64,000 nt of DNA from Variimorphobacter saccharofermentans (GTDB lineage Bacteria > Bacillota > Clostridia > Lachnospirales > Lachnospiraceae), in assembly GCF_014174405.1 (NCBI RefSeq), contig NZ_JACEGA010000001.1:3873501-3937500 (forward strand). Reading direction: 5' to 3'. Each line of letters begins with the position of its first letter. The first letter of the stretch is position 1. The notes below the pieces were generated by a model. It was not told where the DNA came from, did not search any database, and worked only from the letters and a program-made list of their open reading frames with translations. Shown here piece after piece: positions 1 through 9,002 of the stretch. The translations under genes were made by a program, and so were the position numbers.

Positions 1-144
1 ACTGATCACCTTCCAGAAACGGTTTTGCGGGTGATGATAAAAGAACTCCCCTTCCCTGGATTTAACCGAGGGAAAGGATCCCAAAATCAATCGTTTGGAA
101 TCCTTATTGTAAATCGGAGGGATGGGATGAATTATCCGACTCAT
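1..144 (-). CDS. DNA-deoxyinosine (hypoxanthine)/uracil-DNA glycosylase, N-terminal part
   Basis: The first 48 codons of a minus-strand gene run off the left edge. They start at ATG 144 behind an AGGAG ribosome binding site. The readable protein has LILGSFPSVKSRE followed by HPQNRFW, the N-terminal signature of the uracil-DNA-glycosylase-fold family that includes hypoxanthine-DNA glycosylases (the GSFPS segment builds the active site and the PQNRFW segment follows it). Proteins of this family remove deaminated bases to start base excision repair in the cytoplasm. The gene lies 47 bp beyond the stop of deoB on the same strand. The catalytic C-terminal half is outside the window, so substrate choice cannot be judged. 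Confidence 0.8.
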   Translation of the reverse strand, partial: MSRIIHPIPPIYNKDSKRLILGSFPSVKSREGEFFYHHPQNRFWKVIS

Positions 145-191
145 ATTTCTCCTCATTTCCTCACATCATATTTGAATTACCTATAAAAATA

Positions 192-1364
192 CTATTGCAA
201 AATATCCTTTAAGAAGGAGGTCCCGGCAATCCTTTTCTCTACTTGATAATAATCTAATATGGTCGCTGCGATATCTGCAAAGGTCTTCCTTGTTCCCAGA
301 TTTACCCCTTTCTTCACCTTGCTTCCGTATACGACAAGCGGGATATACTCTCGAGAATGGTCAGTGGAAGGAGTTGCAGGGTCACAACCATGATCAGCCG
401 TGATCATTATTATATCATCCTCACGAAGTCCCTCCAAAACCCTTGGGAGCTGCTCATCAAAATAGGTTAATGCTTTAGCGTAGCCATCCACATCATTTCT
501 ATGTCCATATACCATATCAAAATCCACCAGGTTAACAAAACACAAGCCATTGAAGTCCCATTGTGTCCGCTCGATTAATCTTTCGATACCTTCAGCATTT
601 TCCTGAGTACGAACGGTGTCAGTCACTCCTTTTCCTGCGAAGATATCATTAATCTTACCCACAGCCAGAACGTCATGACCCGTTTCCTTCAGCTGATCCA
701 GCATAGTCAGTGAGGGCTGCAAGGAATAGTCATGTCTGTTAGAGGTACGTTTATAGTCCGGATAGGTTCCTATAAAAGGTCTTGCAATCACTCGACCAAC
801 ACTATGTTCTGCTGTCAGTAGCTCTCTGGCAATCTCACAATAATGATATAGTTCCTTTACAGGTACCACCTCTTCATGTGCCGCAATCTGAAATACACTA
901 TCGGCAGAGGTATACACAATAAGCGCCCCTGTTTCCACATGCTCTTTGCCGTAATCCCGGATTACATCAGTACCGGAATAAGGAAGGTTACATAGAACCT
1001 TGCGGCCAGTACGCTCCTCAAAAGGCTTCAGAATTTCCTCCGGAAATCCATTGGGATAGGTCGGGAAGGGCTTTTCAGAAATAATACCTGCGATTTCCCA
1101 ATGCCCAGTTGTTGTATCCTTACCTTTTGAACTCTCTGCAAGTCTGGCAACAGTTCCTTCATAGGATGCATTTTCAATCTCTGCAAACTTCTCTTTTACA
1201 CCATCAATATGAAATAACCCGAGCTTTTTCATGTTCGCCATTGAAAAGTACTTACTTGTCGATGCAGAATACAAGGTATGACTGCCTTCATCACCGTAAA
1301 TGCCTGCATCAGGCATTTCGCCTATACCAACACTATCTAATACGACTAAAAATATTCGTTTCAT
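192..1364 (-). CDS. deoB: Phosphopentomutase
   Basis: This 390-aa protein is the usual full length for DeoB, which interconverts (deoxy)ribose 1-phosphate and 5-phosphate in nucleoside salvage in the cytosol. It belongs to the alkaline-phosphatase superfamily. The N-terminus FLVVLDSVGIGEMPDA carries the first metal-binding Asp. A central KGKDTTTGHWE contains the phosphorylated Thr. The C-terminal ITADHGCDP and TDHSREYIPL provide the second metal ligands. An AGGAGG sequence stands 7 bases before ATG 1364. Purine nucleoside phosphorylase genes often neighbour deoB in Clostridia, but none is visible here. Confidence 0.97.
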   Translation of the reverse strand: MKRIFLVVLDSVGIGEMPDAGIYGDEGSHTLYSASTSKYFSMANMKKLGLFHIDGVKEKFAEIENASYEGTVARLAESSKGKDTTTGHWEIAGIISEKPFPTYPNGFPEEILKPFEERTGRKVLCNLPYSGTDVIRDYGKEHVETGALIVYTSADSVFQIAAHEEVVPVKELYHYCEIARELLTAEHSVGRVIARPFIGTYPDYKRTSNRHDYSLQPSLTMLDQLKETGHDVLAVGKINDIFAGKGVTDTVRTQENAEGIERLIERTQWDFNGLCFVNLVDFDMVYGHRNDVDGYAKALTYFDEQLPRVLEGLREDDIIMITADHGCDPATPSTDHSREYIPLVVYGSKVKKGVNLGTRKTFADIAATILDYYQVEKRIAGTSFLKDILQ

Positions 1365-1634
1365 TCTTTTTCCTCCTGTCTTTTTATCAAATAATTAATT
1401 TCTTAACATATATTCTTACCAAGGTCTAATATGCCATGTTTTACCTATAAACTATATAATCATTATAGTTAGTTTTCTATTCCATGTCTATGTTTTATTC
1501 GGTTTCTGAGAATTTTATGAACAGTTCAGCCCCGGACTGATATCCACAAAGCCGGAATAAGAAAGATATCTGGTACAAACTAAACGATAGTATTGATTTA
1601 AGAGAAATGTAAGAGAAAAGTAAATTTAAGTATA

Positions 1635-1663
1635 TTGTTATCCTTTAAAATGTGTGCTATAAT
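1635..1663 (+). promoter_or_regulatory. Sigma-A-type promoter for the PAP2 gene
   Basis: TTGTTA (1635-1640) and TATAAT (1658-1663) are separated by 17 bp and lie 53 bp before the ATG of the downstream gene. The rest of the 1365-1715 gap is AT-rich and shows no other feature that I can name. Confidence 0.6.
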
Positions 1664-1715
1664 TTACAAGGTTTAGAAATATCGTGATTTTCTTTGTAAG
1701 AAAGGTTGTGGAACT

Positions 1716-2402
1716 ATGAATTTTTTCAAATCCGCAAAACAGTTAATAAAAAAATATAAGCACGGAATCATTCTATCCTACTTTTTTATTTATATGGCTT
1801 GGTTTACTTATCTGGAAAGGACCGTGACCACGGTATTCACTCCTGTACATTCCAAGTTGGATGATTATATTCCTTTTAACGAGTTATTCATCATTCCATA
1901 TTGCTTGTGGTTTATTTACATTTTTGTGACAATAGCATACTTTTTTCTCACTTCAAAAACGGACTATTATAAATGTTGTGCCTATTTGTTTATTGGAATG
2001 ACCATTTGCCTCTTTATTTATACGGTTTGGCCTAATGGACATTATCTGAGAGTTAACCTTGATGAGCTTGGAAGAAGCAATATATTCATTGATGCTTTAT
2101 CGAAAATATATAGCCTTGATACCGCAACCAATGTATTTCCAAGCATCCACGTATTTAACTCCATCGGAGCTATGATAGCGATCAACAAAAGTGAACGTCT
2201 GCATTCGATTAAATGGCTTCAATGGTTCACCTTTGTATTAACCGTCATGATTTGTCTATCAACCGTATACTTAAAGCAGCATTCTGTAATGGATATACTC
2301 GGAGCACTTATACTAAATATCATTATGTATGTGGTTGTATACGTTCCAGCTTGGGGTAAGGAAGCGAAACAGTTAAAGCAAGAGCTTTCCAAGGCATCAT
2401 AA
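1716..2402 (+). CDS. PAP2-superfamily membrane phosphatase
   Basis: A 228-aa polytopic membrane protein with about five to six hydrophobic segments. The PAP2 motifs are recognisable: FPSIHVF (motif 2, with the catalytic His) and STVYLKQHSVMD (motif 3, nucleophile-side His and Asp, with Thr replacing the usual Arg after Ser). The N-terminal lysine-rich motif 1 is poorly conserved, as in the AUR1/inositol-phosphotransferase-like branch. Such enzymes dephosphorylate lipid phosphates or transfer phospho-head-groups at the membrane; the substrate here is unknown. It is a monocistronic plus-strand gene between deoB and a palindromic repeat, with its own promoter. Confidence 0.85.
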   Translation: MNFFKSAKQLIKKYKHGIILSYFFIYMAWFTYLERTVTTVFTPVHSKLDDYIPFNELFIIPYCLWFIYIFVTIAYFFLTSKTDYYKCCAYLFIGMTICLFIYTVWPNGHYLRVNLDELGRSNIFIDALSKIYSLDTATNVFPSIHVFNSIGAMIAINKSERLHSIKWLQWFTFVLTVMICLSTVYLKQHSVMDILGALILNIIMYVVVYVPAWGKEAKQLKQELSKAS

Positions 2403-2460
2403 ACTTGATATCTCCATTTTATAAAGAATCACCCTTACAGCAATGTGCCGCTGCATAATA

Positions 2461-2506
2461 ACAGGGACTATGGCTTACCGTGTGTGAAGTAAATCATAGT
2501 CCCTGT
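2461..2506 (+). terminator. Stem-loop after the PAP2 gene
   Basis: ACAGGGACTATG pairs with CATAGTCCCTGT across a 22-base spacer about 60 bp past the PAP2 stop. No clear U-run follows, so it may be a repeat-derived hairpin (its GGGACTATG core resembles that of the adjacent palindrome) rather than a true terminator. Confidence 0.45.
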
Positions 2507-2553
2507 CAGTATATCATGCAACACTCTTGCTATATTGCTAATCAGCCTAAAAC

Positions 2554-2772
2554 GGGATTTCGGCATAAGGGGATGCTTCATAATATAATGCGGGGACAAT
2601 TACTTACCATAATACACTGTCGGAAGAACATGTTGCTGATTTTATATGGATTAGGCGAACATTTATGTCCGCCTGAGACATGTAAAATCAGTAATATGTC
2701 CTTCCGTCTGTGTGTGAGGTAAGTAATTGTCCCCGCGTTATATTATGAAGCATCCCCTTCTGTCGAAATCCC
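2554..2772. repeat. 219-bp near-perfect palindrome, MITE/REP-like
   Basis: The sequence from 2554 to 2663 is repeated in inverted orientation from 2772 back to 2664, with only scattered mismatches. The symmetry centre is at 2663/2664 (GGCGAACAT / ATGTCCGCC). The outer arms share GGGATTTCG, then GGGGATGCTTCATAATATAA, then GGGGACAATTACTTACC. As RNA it would fold into one rod of about 100 bp. There is no credible gene in it. A shorter hairpin at 32257-32311 shares the GGGATG-TTCATAAT core, which suggests a dispersed family. Three short ACGTAACCCC direct repeats follow at about 2783-2816. Confidence 0.85.
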
Positions 2773-2816
2773 AACACGACTGAACGTAACCCCTACGTAA
2801 CCCCAACGTAACCCCA

Positions 2817-3833
2817 TTAATTAAATCCATATATTTTTCGTGTTATGTTATATCCTGTCTCAACAATTTTCCTTCCAAACTTTCCGGGAAGATTCATGGA
2901 TCTGCCTAGAATTTGCGAACGTATTTTCTTGTAAAGTCTACGGTCATAAGTTTTCAGATAATCCCATAGTTCCTGCTTCTTGGCCAGACTATCCTCACTT
3001 CCTTCTTTAATCAGAAAGACCGAGCTTACCGTCATCATCATGGAGAGATATTTTATCATGTAATTTCGAAGCTTCTTACTTCTAATCTGCATCAAATCAT
3101 GGGATTCAATCATAATCTTAGTTATCTTCAGCTGCTGATCAATACGTTTTATCATCACCTGTTCATTGACTGATTGGTCTTCCCTTCCGATAAAATAACG
3201 ATACAGATTGACATCCATATAATAGAGTGTTTTTACATATGGAAGCGGCTGATAAACGAAAATGTTATCCACATAGAAGGTATGCTTTGGCAGGCGAATT
3301 CCACATTTCTTCAGTAGGTTTGTGCGATAAATTGTGGAATGCATCAAAATATTCTGACTCTGCTTAAAATGCATAATATCATCCCAGGTAAATATCTGGT
3401 CCTTCGGCAGGGCCCATTTATAATTGATTACTTTCTTTTTCTTCGCATTCACCTTCTCATAGACATAATTCGCAAGGAATAAATCCGGACTTTTTCCGTC
3501 CGCTATGAGCTTCTTTAATGTATCTAATACCTGTCGTAATGCCTTCTCACTTACCCAATCATCACTGTCAACCACTTTAAAGTATAAGCCTGAGGCATTG
3601 GCCAATCCGGTATTCACCGCTTCGCCATGTCCACCATTTTCCTGAGAGATTACACGAACAATCGTCGGATACTTTGCCTGATATTGCTCAGCAATCTTTT
3701 GAGTATCGTCCACAGAACCATCATTTACAATGATGATTTCCATATCCTCTCCACCGGATAATAGTGTTTCAATGGCATGGCTCATATATGCTGCCGAATT
3801 ATAGCAGGGTATTGTAGCCGTCATTAACTTCAT
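2817..3833 (-). CDS. Family 2 glycosyltransferase
   Basis: A GT-A fold glycosyltransferase of about 338 aa. MTATIPCYNSAAYMSHAIE and IIIVNDGSVDDT (nucleotide-sugar pocket) are followed by VISQENGGHGEAVNTG and KVVDSDDWV, the DxD metal site. The remaining about 220 residues are basic and lack clear transmembrane helices, so the enzyme is probably cytosolic or peripheral. It would add a sugar to a surface glycan or teichoic-type polymer; donor and acceptor cannot be read. I prefer the start at 3833, which has GGAGG five bases upstream. An in-frame ATG at 3845 is possible but has no ribosome binding site. It lies 57 bp downstream of the aminopeptidase gene on the same strand. Confidence 0.88.
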   Translation of the reverse strand: MKLMTATIPCYNSAAYMSHAIETLLSGGEDMEIIIVNDGSVDDTQKIAEQYQAKYPTIVRVISQENGGHGEAVNTGLANASGLYFKVVDSDDWVSEKALRQVLDTLKKLIADGKSPDLFLANYVYEKVNAKKKKVINYKWALPKDQIFTWDDIMHFKQSQNILMHSTIYRTNLLKKCGIRLPKHTFYVDNIFVYQPLPYVKTLYYMDVNLYRYFIGREDQSVNEQVMIKRIDQQLKITKIMIESHDLMQIRSKKLRNYMIKYLSMMMTVSSVFLIKEGSEDSLAKKQELWDYLKTYDRRLYKKIRSQILGRSMNLPGKFGRKIVETGYNITRKIYGFN

Positions 3834-3890
3834 GATTTCCTCCATTCCGCCGCGATTACTTGGCTCATACCGAAAAGATAACCTAAGCGT

Positions 3891-5009
3891 TTATATCAAA
3901 TTCTCCGGATTTAAGCATTCCAGTTCCTTAACAACAAATCGACCATCATTACGTATTAATACATCATCAAAATAAATTTCACCACCACCATATTCCGGTG
4001 TCTGTATGCAAACTAAATCCCAGTGAATCGCAGAATGATTACCATTCGGGGCTTCTTCTTCATAACAGTTTCCCGGGGTAAAGTGGAAGGAACCCATAAT
4101 CTTCTCATCAAATAAGGTGTCTTTCATCGGTTTTAGGATATAAGGATTCACTCCAATTGCGAATTCTCCAATATAACGTGCACCTTCATCCGTATCCAGA
4201 ACATGATTAATTCTCTCTGTATCATTTGCAGTTGCTTCCACAATCTTACCATTCTCAAAGCGGAAGGTTATGTTCTCATAAGTAAAGCCTTGGAACACAG
4301 CAGGTGTATTATAAGAAAGAGTACCGTTCACAGAATCTCTAACCGGTGCAGTATATACCTCTCCATCCGGAATATTACATTTTCCGTCGCAAGGTACAGC
4401 GGGTATATTTTTGATGGAAAAGCTCAAGTCTGTTCCGGGTCCGACAATACGTACCTTATCCGTACTCTCCATATAATCAACTAAGCTCTTCATTGCCTCG
4501 CCCATCTTAGCATAATTCAGATTACATACATTGAAATAGAAGTCTTCAAAGGCTTCCACACTGGTATTCGATAATTGAGCCATCGCAGCATTAGGATAAC
4601 GAAGAACAACCCATCTCGTCTTCGGAACACGTATATTATGGTGAACCGGAGTCTGATAATAGGTTTCATATATCTTCATCTTGTCAGAAGGCACATCTGC
4701 CAGTTCAGCCACATTATCACTGCCGCGAACCGCAACATAGCAATCCATCTGTTCCATTTCCGCTGAATCGATTTTGGCCATAAGTGACATCTGTTCTTCC
4801 GTACAATGTAACAGCATTTCCCGCTGAACCTTAACATCCGTATAATGAGGGAAGGGTATTCCTCCCACTTTATATACCTCTTTAATCAATTGTCTTGCTA
4901 AGTCCTGGGTAGTCGATCCAATATAATGTATATAGACCTTATCTCCTTGATTCACTTTCATCGAATAATTTACTAGATTATGTGCTAGTACTTTAATTCT
5001 TTCATCCAT
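3891..5009 (-). CDS. Aminopeptidase, peptidase family M29
   Basis: 372 aa, the normal size for M29 metallo-aminopeptidases (AmpS/AmpT/PepS type), which cleave N-terminal residues from peptides in the cytosol. The expected metal-ligand stretches are present: IPDGEVYTAPV (Glu), IGEFAIGVNP (Glu), GSFHFTPGNCYEEE (His and Tyr) and SAIHWDLV (His and Asp). The N-terminal region DKVYIHYIGSTTQDLARQL matches the family's first domain. AAGGAGA precedes ATG 5009. It sits between the 848-aa membrane protein and the glycosyltransferase, on the same strand with short gaps, so co-transcription is possible. Confidence 0.93.
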   Translation of the reverse strand: MDERIKVLAHNLVNYSMKVNQGDKVYIHYIGSTTQDLARQLIKEVYKVGGIPFPHYTDVKVQREMLLHCTEEQMSLMAKIDSAEMEQMDCYVAVRGSDNVAELADVPSDKMKIYETYYQTPVHHNIRVPKTRWVVLRYPNAAMAQLSNTSVEAFEDFYFNVCNLNYAKMGEAMKSLVDYMESTDKVRIVGPGTDLSFSIKNIPAVPCDGKCNIPDGEVYTAPVRDSVNGTLSYNTPAVFQGFTYENITFRFENGKIVEATANDTERINHVLDTDEGARYIGEFAIGVNPYILKPMKDTLFDEKIMGSFHFTPGNCYEEEAPNGNHSAIHWDLVCIQTPEYGGGEIYFDDVLIRNDGRFVVKELECLNPENLI

Positions 5010-5041
5010 TCTTACGTCTCCTTTTCATGTCTTTTTCGTTA

Positions 5042-7588
5042 TTATTCCAAATAAGATAAAAATACATTCCCTGCTGCCTCAAACAATTTTGCACTGTCCT
5101 GAATTCCCATCTTTCTTACCTGGGAAGAGGCAGGGTCTAGAACAAATATATTAAAAGTATCATAACCATAGATAATTACCGCATTCTTCGTATCCTTCAT
5201 CGCGATTACCGGCCGGCCTTTTGACACATAATACAATGCATCATCCAGCGTAATTCCGGTTAAGCGTATCGGTGTATACTTTGAGTATTTCTTGAGTACA
5301 TCGTATGCCGATTGATTTTTTATGGATAACTGTTCCTTTGATACAGATACCTTCTGATAAGATAGTAAAAGCTTAAGACAGCTTTCCATTGTGTCTTCGG
5401 AATCCACCTGCCGATTCATATTCTCAAACTCCGAAATCACCTTATTTGTTGCCCTTATCCCTCTCTCCCATACAATCTGCTGCCTGCTATTTAAGACGGT
5501 GCCTATTCCGTCTCTTGCATATGCAATGGCATCCGACGCATTTTCATATGCTCCTGCAATTCTTCCGGACAGATAGGGATAATAATAAAGCAGCTTCTGA
5601 CTATCCGTTGTTAATCTTACGGTTGGGTCCTGTGTAATAACTGTGCTTACCGTAGTTTTTATCTTAGGTATCTCATTCATGATAAAAATCTTCGGCAAGG
5701 TAAGATAGTATTCTGTTAATGCTTGGTCCGTAACTCTGGAGGTCACTTGAATATATTTTGCTTTTTCCTTAACCTGATTCATAATATAATCCGGAGAAGT
5801 AACTTGATATACGGCTCTACCACCGTTCTCAACCTTCTCCACCCGGCGTAGCTCTATGACGTTATCCTTAACGTCAACCCCCGATACATAGTAACCTGAT
5901 TTGCTATATTTCTTTAGTACCTTTTTATCAACGGATGCAATTTCAACAGATCCAAGTGGAGCAATGATGCTACCATCAATCATTGAGGCAATATCATTTT
6001 CCTTTACATAACCATAAATAATGTTGGAATCTATCATATCCATTAAACGTATATTGTATCCCTGAGGCGCAGAAATCTTATTGATTTCACCAGTTTCCAT
6101 ATCCAGAATGCAGATGTTCTTAGCCTGCTTGGGATCTGAGCTCTCCTGCCAAGCGACATAGCTGGTGTCTTTTAAGACGATGATATGATTTTTATCAACA
6201 TCCGTTGCAATTTCAGATAATTGTCTTGTAATCAGGTTATATGAGTAAATAGTATTATAAATATGGAAGTAAAATACCTCTTTATTATTAACATAGGATA
6301 AACCACTCAGATTTTCCTTCAACATCTGGTAGGGCTCCTCAACAGGAATATATACCAATTCTTCGATTCGATTCTCAGAACGATAAAAATGATAAAGAAT
6401 AACGGCAACCCGTCCCTCATACTGTCCCCGGTTCATATATCCGTAAACTACAAAATCAAAATTACCCTCTGCATCCATATTTAGAATTCGGATGTCATGT
6501 TGATCATAATAGTCCCGGATAAACTCGGTATTATCCTGATGAAAGGTAAATACCCTGATTGCTTCATTGGTAAGAAAATTGTAGAACCACAGTTCGTGGT
6601 CTCTTACAAATGCAAGCTTTGTATTGTCTTCTCCCCCTTTATAAGGTACCTCTTGATTCGATGTAATGCCTAACTTCAATTCACTCTTTGAAACACTTGC
6701 CAGCTTGATATCAAAAACAGATTCCATTCTACGTTCATAATTAAGTAAATACATACGATCCGGTGCATAGCGAATACGGTAAAACTCAGTTACCCTGTAT
6801 CTCTCCATTTTGCCAGCTATCTCAGCTTCGGCAAAGTAACTTAATTCTACTGAAGCGGTATCTCTGTAAATTTCTATTACAGATGGAACTACTTCTGTTA
6901 AAATCGCAGGCTTTAGATTTCCCCAGCTTATATTTTCAAAGCTTGAATGAATATTCACATAAGCAAGTGTGGTATCATCTGATTCCTTGGAGGTCTCAAG
7001 GTATTTTACGATATTCTGAGCCTTCTTTTTATCAAATAAGGATTTATGAAAATCCATTATAAAATCCAGCTTTTCTTTTAAGTATGCATTTTCATAAACC
7101 TTAATACGCTGGAAGAAGTACATTTTTTTACTTCCGCTAGTCACCAGTGTTATCTTCAGCGCATATTCCTTTTCTGGTATAAGCTCTGTTTTCAGCTTGA
7201 TCTTGGCTTTCTTTTGTCCATCAACTTCATCGAATACACTGATGGAATCAGACTCTATCAAAACATTATCCACAAATTCTCTTACTTCATAATTCAGCTT
7301 TTTAATATCATAGTCTTCCTGGTTGATTAATACTTCAAAGTCTTGATTTAATCCTAACGGTGTTACTGTTTCTCTTAACTTATTCGCGTCTAAATTCGTA
7401 CTATAGCCATGCAGAAGATTTATTTCATTGTCCCCAGTTTTTATGGTAACCAAAGGAAACGTTGCATTCTCCATCACCGTGGTATTATCAATATCAAAAA
7501 CCACTTCTTTAATATCCCGGCTAAAATACGAAAGTGCAGCAATAAATATCCCTATTAAAATGATCACTCTGTAGATTTGCTTTAACAC
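5042..7588 (-). CDS. Membrane-anchored protein with C39-like C-terminal domain lacking the catalytic His
   Basis: 848 aa starting at GTG 7588, one base after the stop of the methyltransferase gene, so the two are probably translationally coupled. Residues 5-22 form one membrane anchor and the rest should be outside. The central part (about 290-640) is rich in short strand-forming segments such as KLAFVRDHELWFYN and NICILDMETGEI, like a beta-propeller. The last about 112 residues resemble a papain-like C39 fold: Cys737 in ESCLKLLLSYQKV, then GRPVIAMKDTKNAVIIYGYD and VLDP. The His expected before AVIIYGYD is Asn802, so peptidase activity is doubtful and a binding role is more likely. I know no named family for the whole protein; the function is unknown. 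Confidence 0.75.
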   Translation of the reverse strand: MLKQIYRVIILIGIFIAALSYFSRDIKEVVFDIDNTTVMENATFPLVTIKTGDNEINLLHGYSTNLDANKLRETVTPLGLNQDFEVLINQEDYDIKKLNYEVREFVDNVLIESDSISVFDEVDGQKKAKIKLKTELIPEKEYALKITLVTSGSKKMYFFQRIKVYENAYLKEKLDFIMDFHKSLFDKKKAQNIVKYLETSKESDDTTLAYVNIHSSFENISWGNLKPAILTEVVPSVIEIYRDTASVELSYFAEAEIAGKMERYRVTEFYRIRYAPDRMYLLNYERRMESVFDIKLASVSKSELKLGITSNQEVPYKGGEDNTKLAFVRDHELWFYNFLTNEAIRVFTFHQDNTEFIRDYYDQHDIRILNMDAEGNFDFVVYGYMNRGQYEGRVAVILYHFYRSENRIEELVYIPVEEPYQMLKENLSGLSYVNNKEVFYFHIYNTIYSYNLITRQLSEIATDVDKNHIIVLKDTSYVAWQESSDPKQAKNICILDMETGEINKISAPQGYNIRLMDMIDSNIIYGYVKENDIASMIDGSIIAPLGSVEIASVDKKVLKKYSKSGYYVSGVDVKDNVIELRRVEKVENGGRAVYQVTSPDYIMNQVKEKAKYIQVTSRVTDQALTEYYLTLPKIFIMNEIPKIKTTVSTVITQDPTVRLTTDSQKLLYYYPYLSGRIAGAYENASDAIAYARDGIGTVLNSRQQIVWERGIRATNKVISEFENMNRQVDSEDTMESCLKLLLSYQKVSVSKEQLSIKNQSAYDVLKKYSKYTPIRLTGITLDDALYYVSKGRPVIAMKDTKNAVIIYGYDTFNIFVLDPASSQVRKMGIQDSAKLFEAAGNVFLSYLE

Positions 7589-7589
7589 A

Positions 7590-8798
7590 TTATTTCCCTT
7601 CTTCTATTGTCTCTTCCTGTAATAATCTAAGCAGACTGGGTGCTACCCCCAGGAACTCCAGGCATGCCTTTCGCTCCTTACTAACAGACTTTAATCCATG
7701 TCCTGCATTCTTTCTCTTTACAGCACGTATTAAAATATTCTTAGGAGTATGCTCCATATCAATAAATTCTAATAACTGAACACGATATCCTGCTTCTTCT
7801 AACAGCTCAGCTCGTAACGCATCCGTTATAAGAGCAGCCATACGTTCACGAACAATCCCATACTTTAAGACAGGCTTCAGGACTTCGCAATCTATTTGTT
7901 GATTCAATTCATGCTGACAACAGGGTACGGATAGAATCACCTTCGCGTCCCATTGAACTGCCTTATAGAGAGCATAATCCGTAGCGGTATCACAGGCATG
8001 AAGCGTCACAACCATATCAACCGAACTGCTGCCTTGATAGGAAGCGATGTCTCCTTCCATGAAGAGTAATTTATCATAGCCATACTTCTTGCTTAACGAA
8101 TTACAATGCTTTATCACATCGGATTTCAAGTCCAATCCGACAATATTAATCTGATACTCTTTTACCACCGTCAGATAGTAATACATGGTAAAAGTAAGAT
8201 ACGATTTTCCGCATCCAAAATCTAAAATCGTCAGTTCTTTATCTTTATCCAGATATGGAAGCACATCTTCTATATATTCCAGAAAGCGGTTAATCTGTCG
8301 AAACTTATCCATTTTAGCTTTTATGACAAGCCCTTCCCTTGTCATTACACCCAGATCAACCAAAAATGGCAGTGCTTCTCCCTCTATCAGAATATAATTC
8401 TTCCTTTTATTATGAGAAAGCAGTTCTTCCTCATTTATATCAGAACGCTCGGTGTAATTAACACTCTTACGTTTATCATTCACCGTTGCTTTTCCCTTTT
8501 TGCTAATTAATATAATAACTTTTCCTTGCTTTGTCGTAATTTCTACCTGTCGAAACAGCCCTTCAAACCAAGTCGGTAAAAGAGCCAACAGTTCCTCCTC
8601 TTTATAGTTACTGTGATAGACCTTCTCACCCTTGTATTCTGATATCTGGTAGAAGCGACTCCTCTTCAGCATGACAGGACGAACCTTAATCTTCGATATC
8701 AACTCTCGGTTGCTAGAATTACTTATGATTATATTAATCAGATCATTATTTAATGTATTATAAAAAGCCGCATTAATTGCATTATCCATATTTTTCAT
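7590..8798 (-). CDS. Class I SAM-dependent methyltransferase (methyltransferase domain 32-like)
   Basis: 402 aa. The methyltransferase core is in the middle: ILDFGCGKSYLTF (motif I, SAM binding), IVGLDLKSDVIKHC (motif II acidic residue), LFMEGDIASY, then VVTLHACDTATDYAL and ILSVPCCQHEL. The LHACDTATD and PCCQH blocks typify the branch that includes bacterial RNA-methyltransferase-like proteins and the GSTCD C-terminal domain. The N-terminal about 130 residues are a separate domain. The substrate is unknown, with RNA a reasonable guess. No good ribosome binding site precedes ATG 8798; an ATG three codons later is an alternative. The gene is followed immediately by the 848-aa membrane protein. 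Confidence 0.82.
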   Translation of the reverse strand: MKNMDNAINAAFYNTLNNDLINIIISNSSNRELISKIKVRPVMLKRSRFYQISEYKGEKVYHSNYKEEELLALLPTWFEGLFRQVEITTKQGKVIILISKKGKATVNDKRKSVNYTERSDINEEELLSHNKRKNYILIEGEALPFLVDLGVMTREGLVIKAKMDKFRQINRFLEYIEDVLPYLDKDKELTILDFGCGKSYLTFTMYYYLTVVKEYQINIVGLDLKSDVIKHCNSLSKKYGYDKLLFMEGDIASYQGSSSVDMVVTLHACDTATDYALYKAVQWDAKVILSVPCCQHELNQQIDCEVLKPVLKYGIVRERMAALITDALRAELLEEAGYRVQLLEFIDMEHTPKNILIRAVKRKNAGHGLKSVSKERKACLEFLGVAPSLLRLLQEETIEEGK

Positions 8799-8947
8799 CC
8801 ATTCTAGTTATTCTATCATAAATTACTAATGAATGGTAGTTCTAATCCATCATACTATATTGTAATGTCTTTTTCAGAATAGCACAACTACATTATTATT
8901 AATTTTATCTTAATTTCAAAGGACTAAATTCATTACTTCAATATATC

Positions 8948-8974
8948 ACATTCAATTTTCAACAGCATATATTA
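8948..8974 (+). promoter_or_regulatory. Sigma-K/E-like sporulation promoter
   Basis: AC (8948-8949) is followed by 16 bases and CATATATTA (8966-8974), which fits the Bacillus mother-cell sigma-K consensus AC-N16-CATANNNTA. It lies 29 bp before the ATG of the repetitive protein gene, with room for a GGAG ribosome binding site. The match is by eye only and the region is AT-rich. Confidence 0.5.
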
Positions 8975-9002
8975 AATATAAAAAGCTTAGGAGTACTTAT
9001 AT

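Noticed and set aside
2480..2722. 80-codon ORF in the palindrome
   Set aside because: It lies mostly within the 219-bp inverted repeat and has no RBS or family features.
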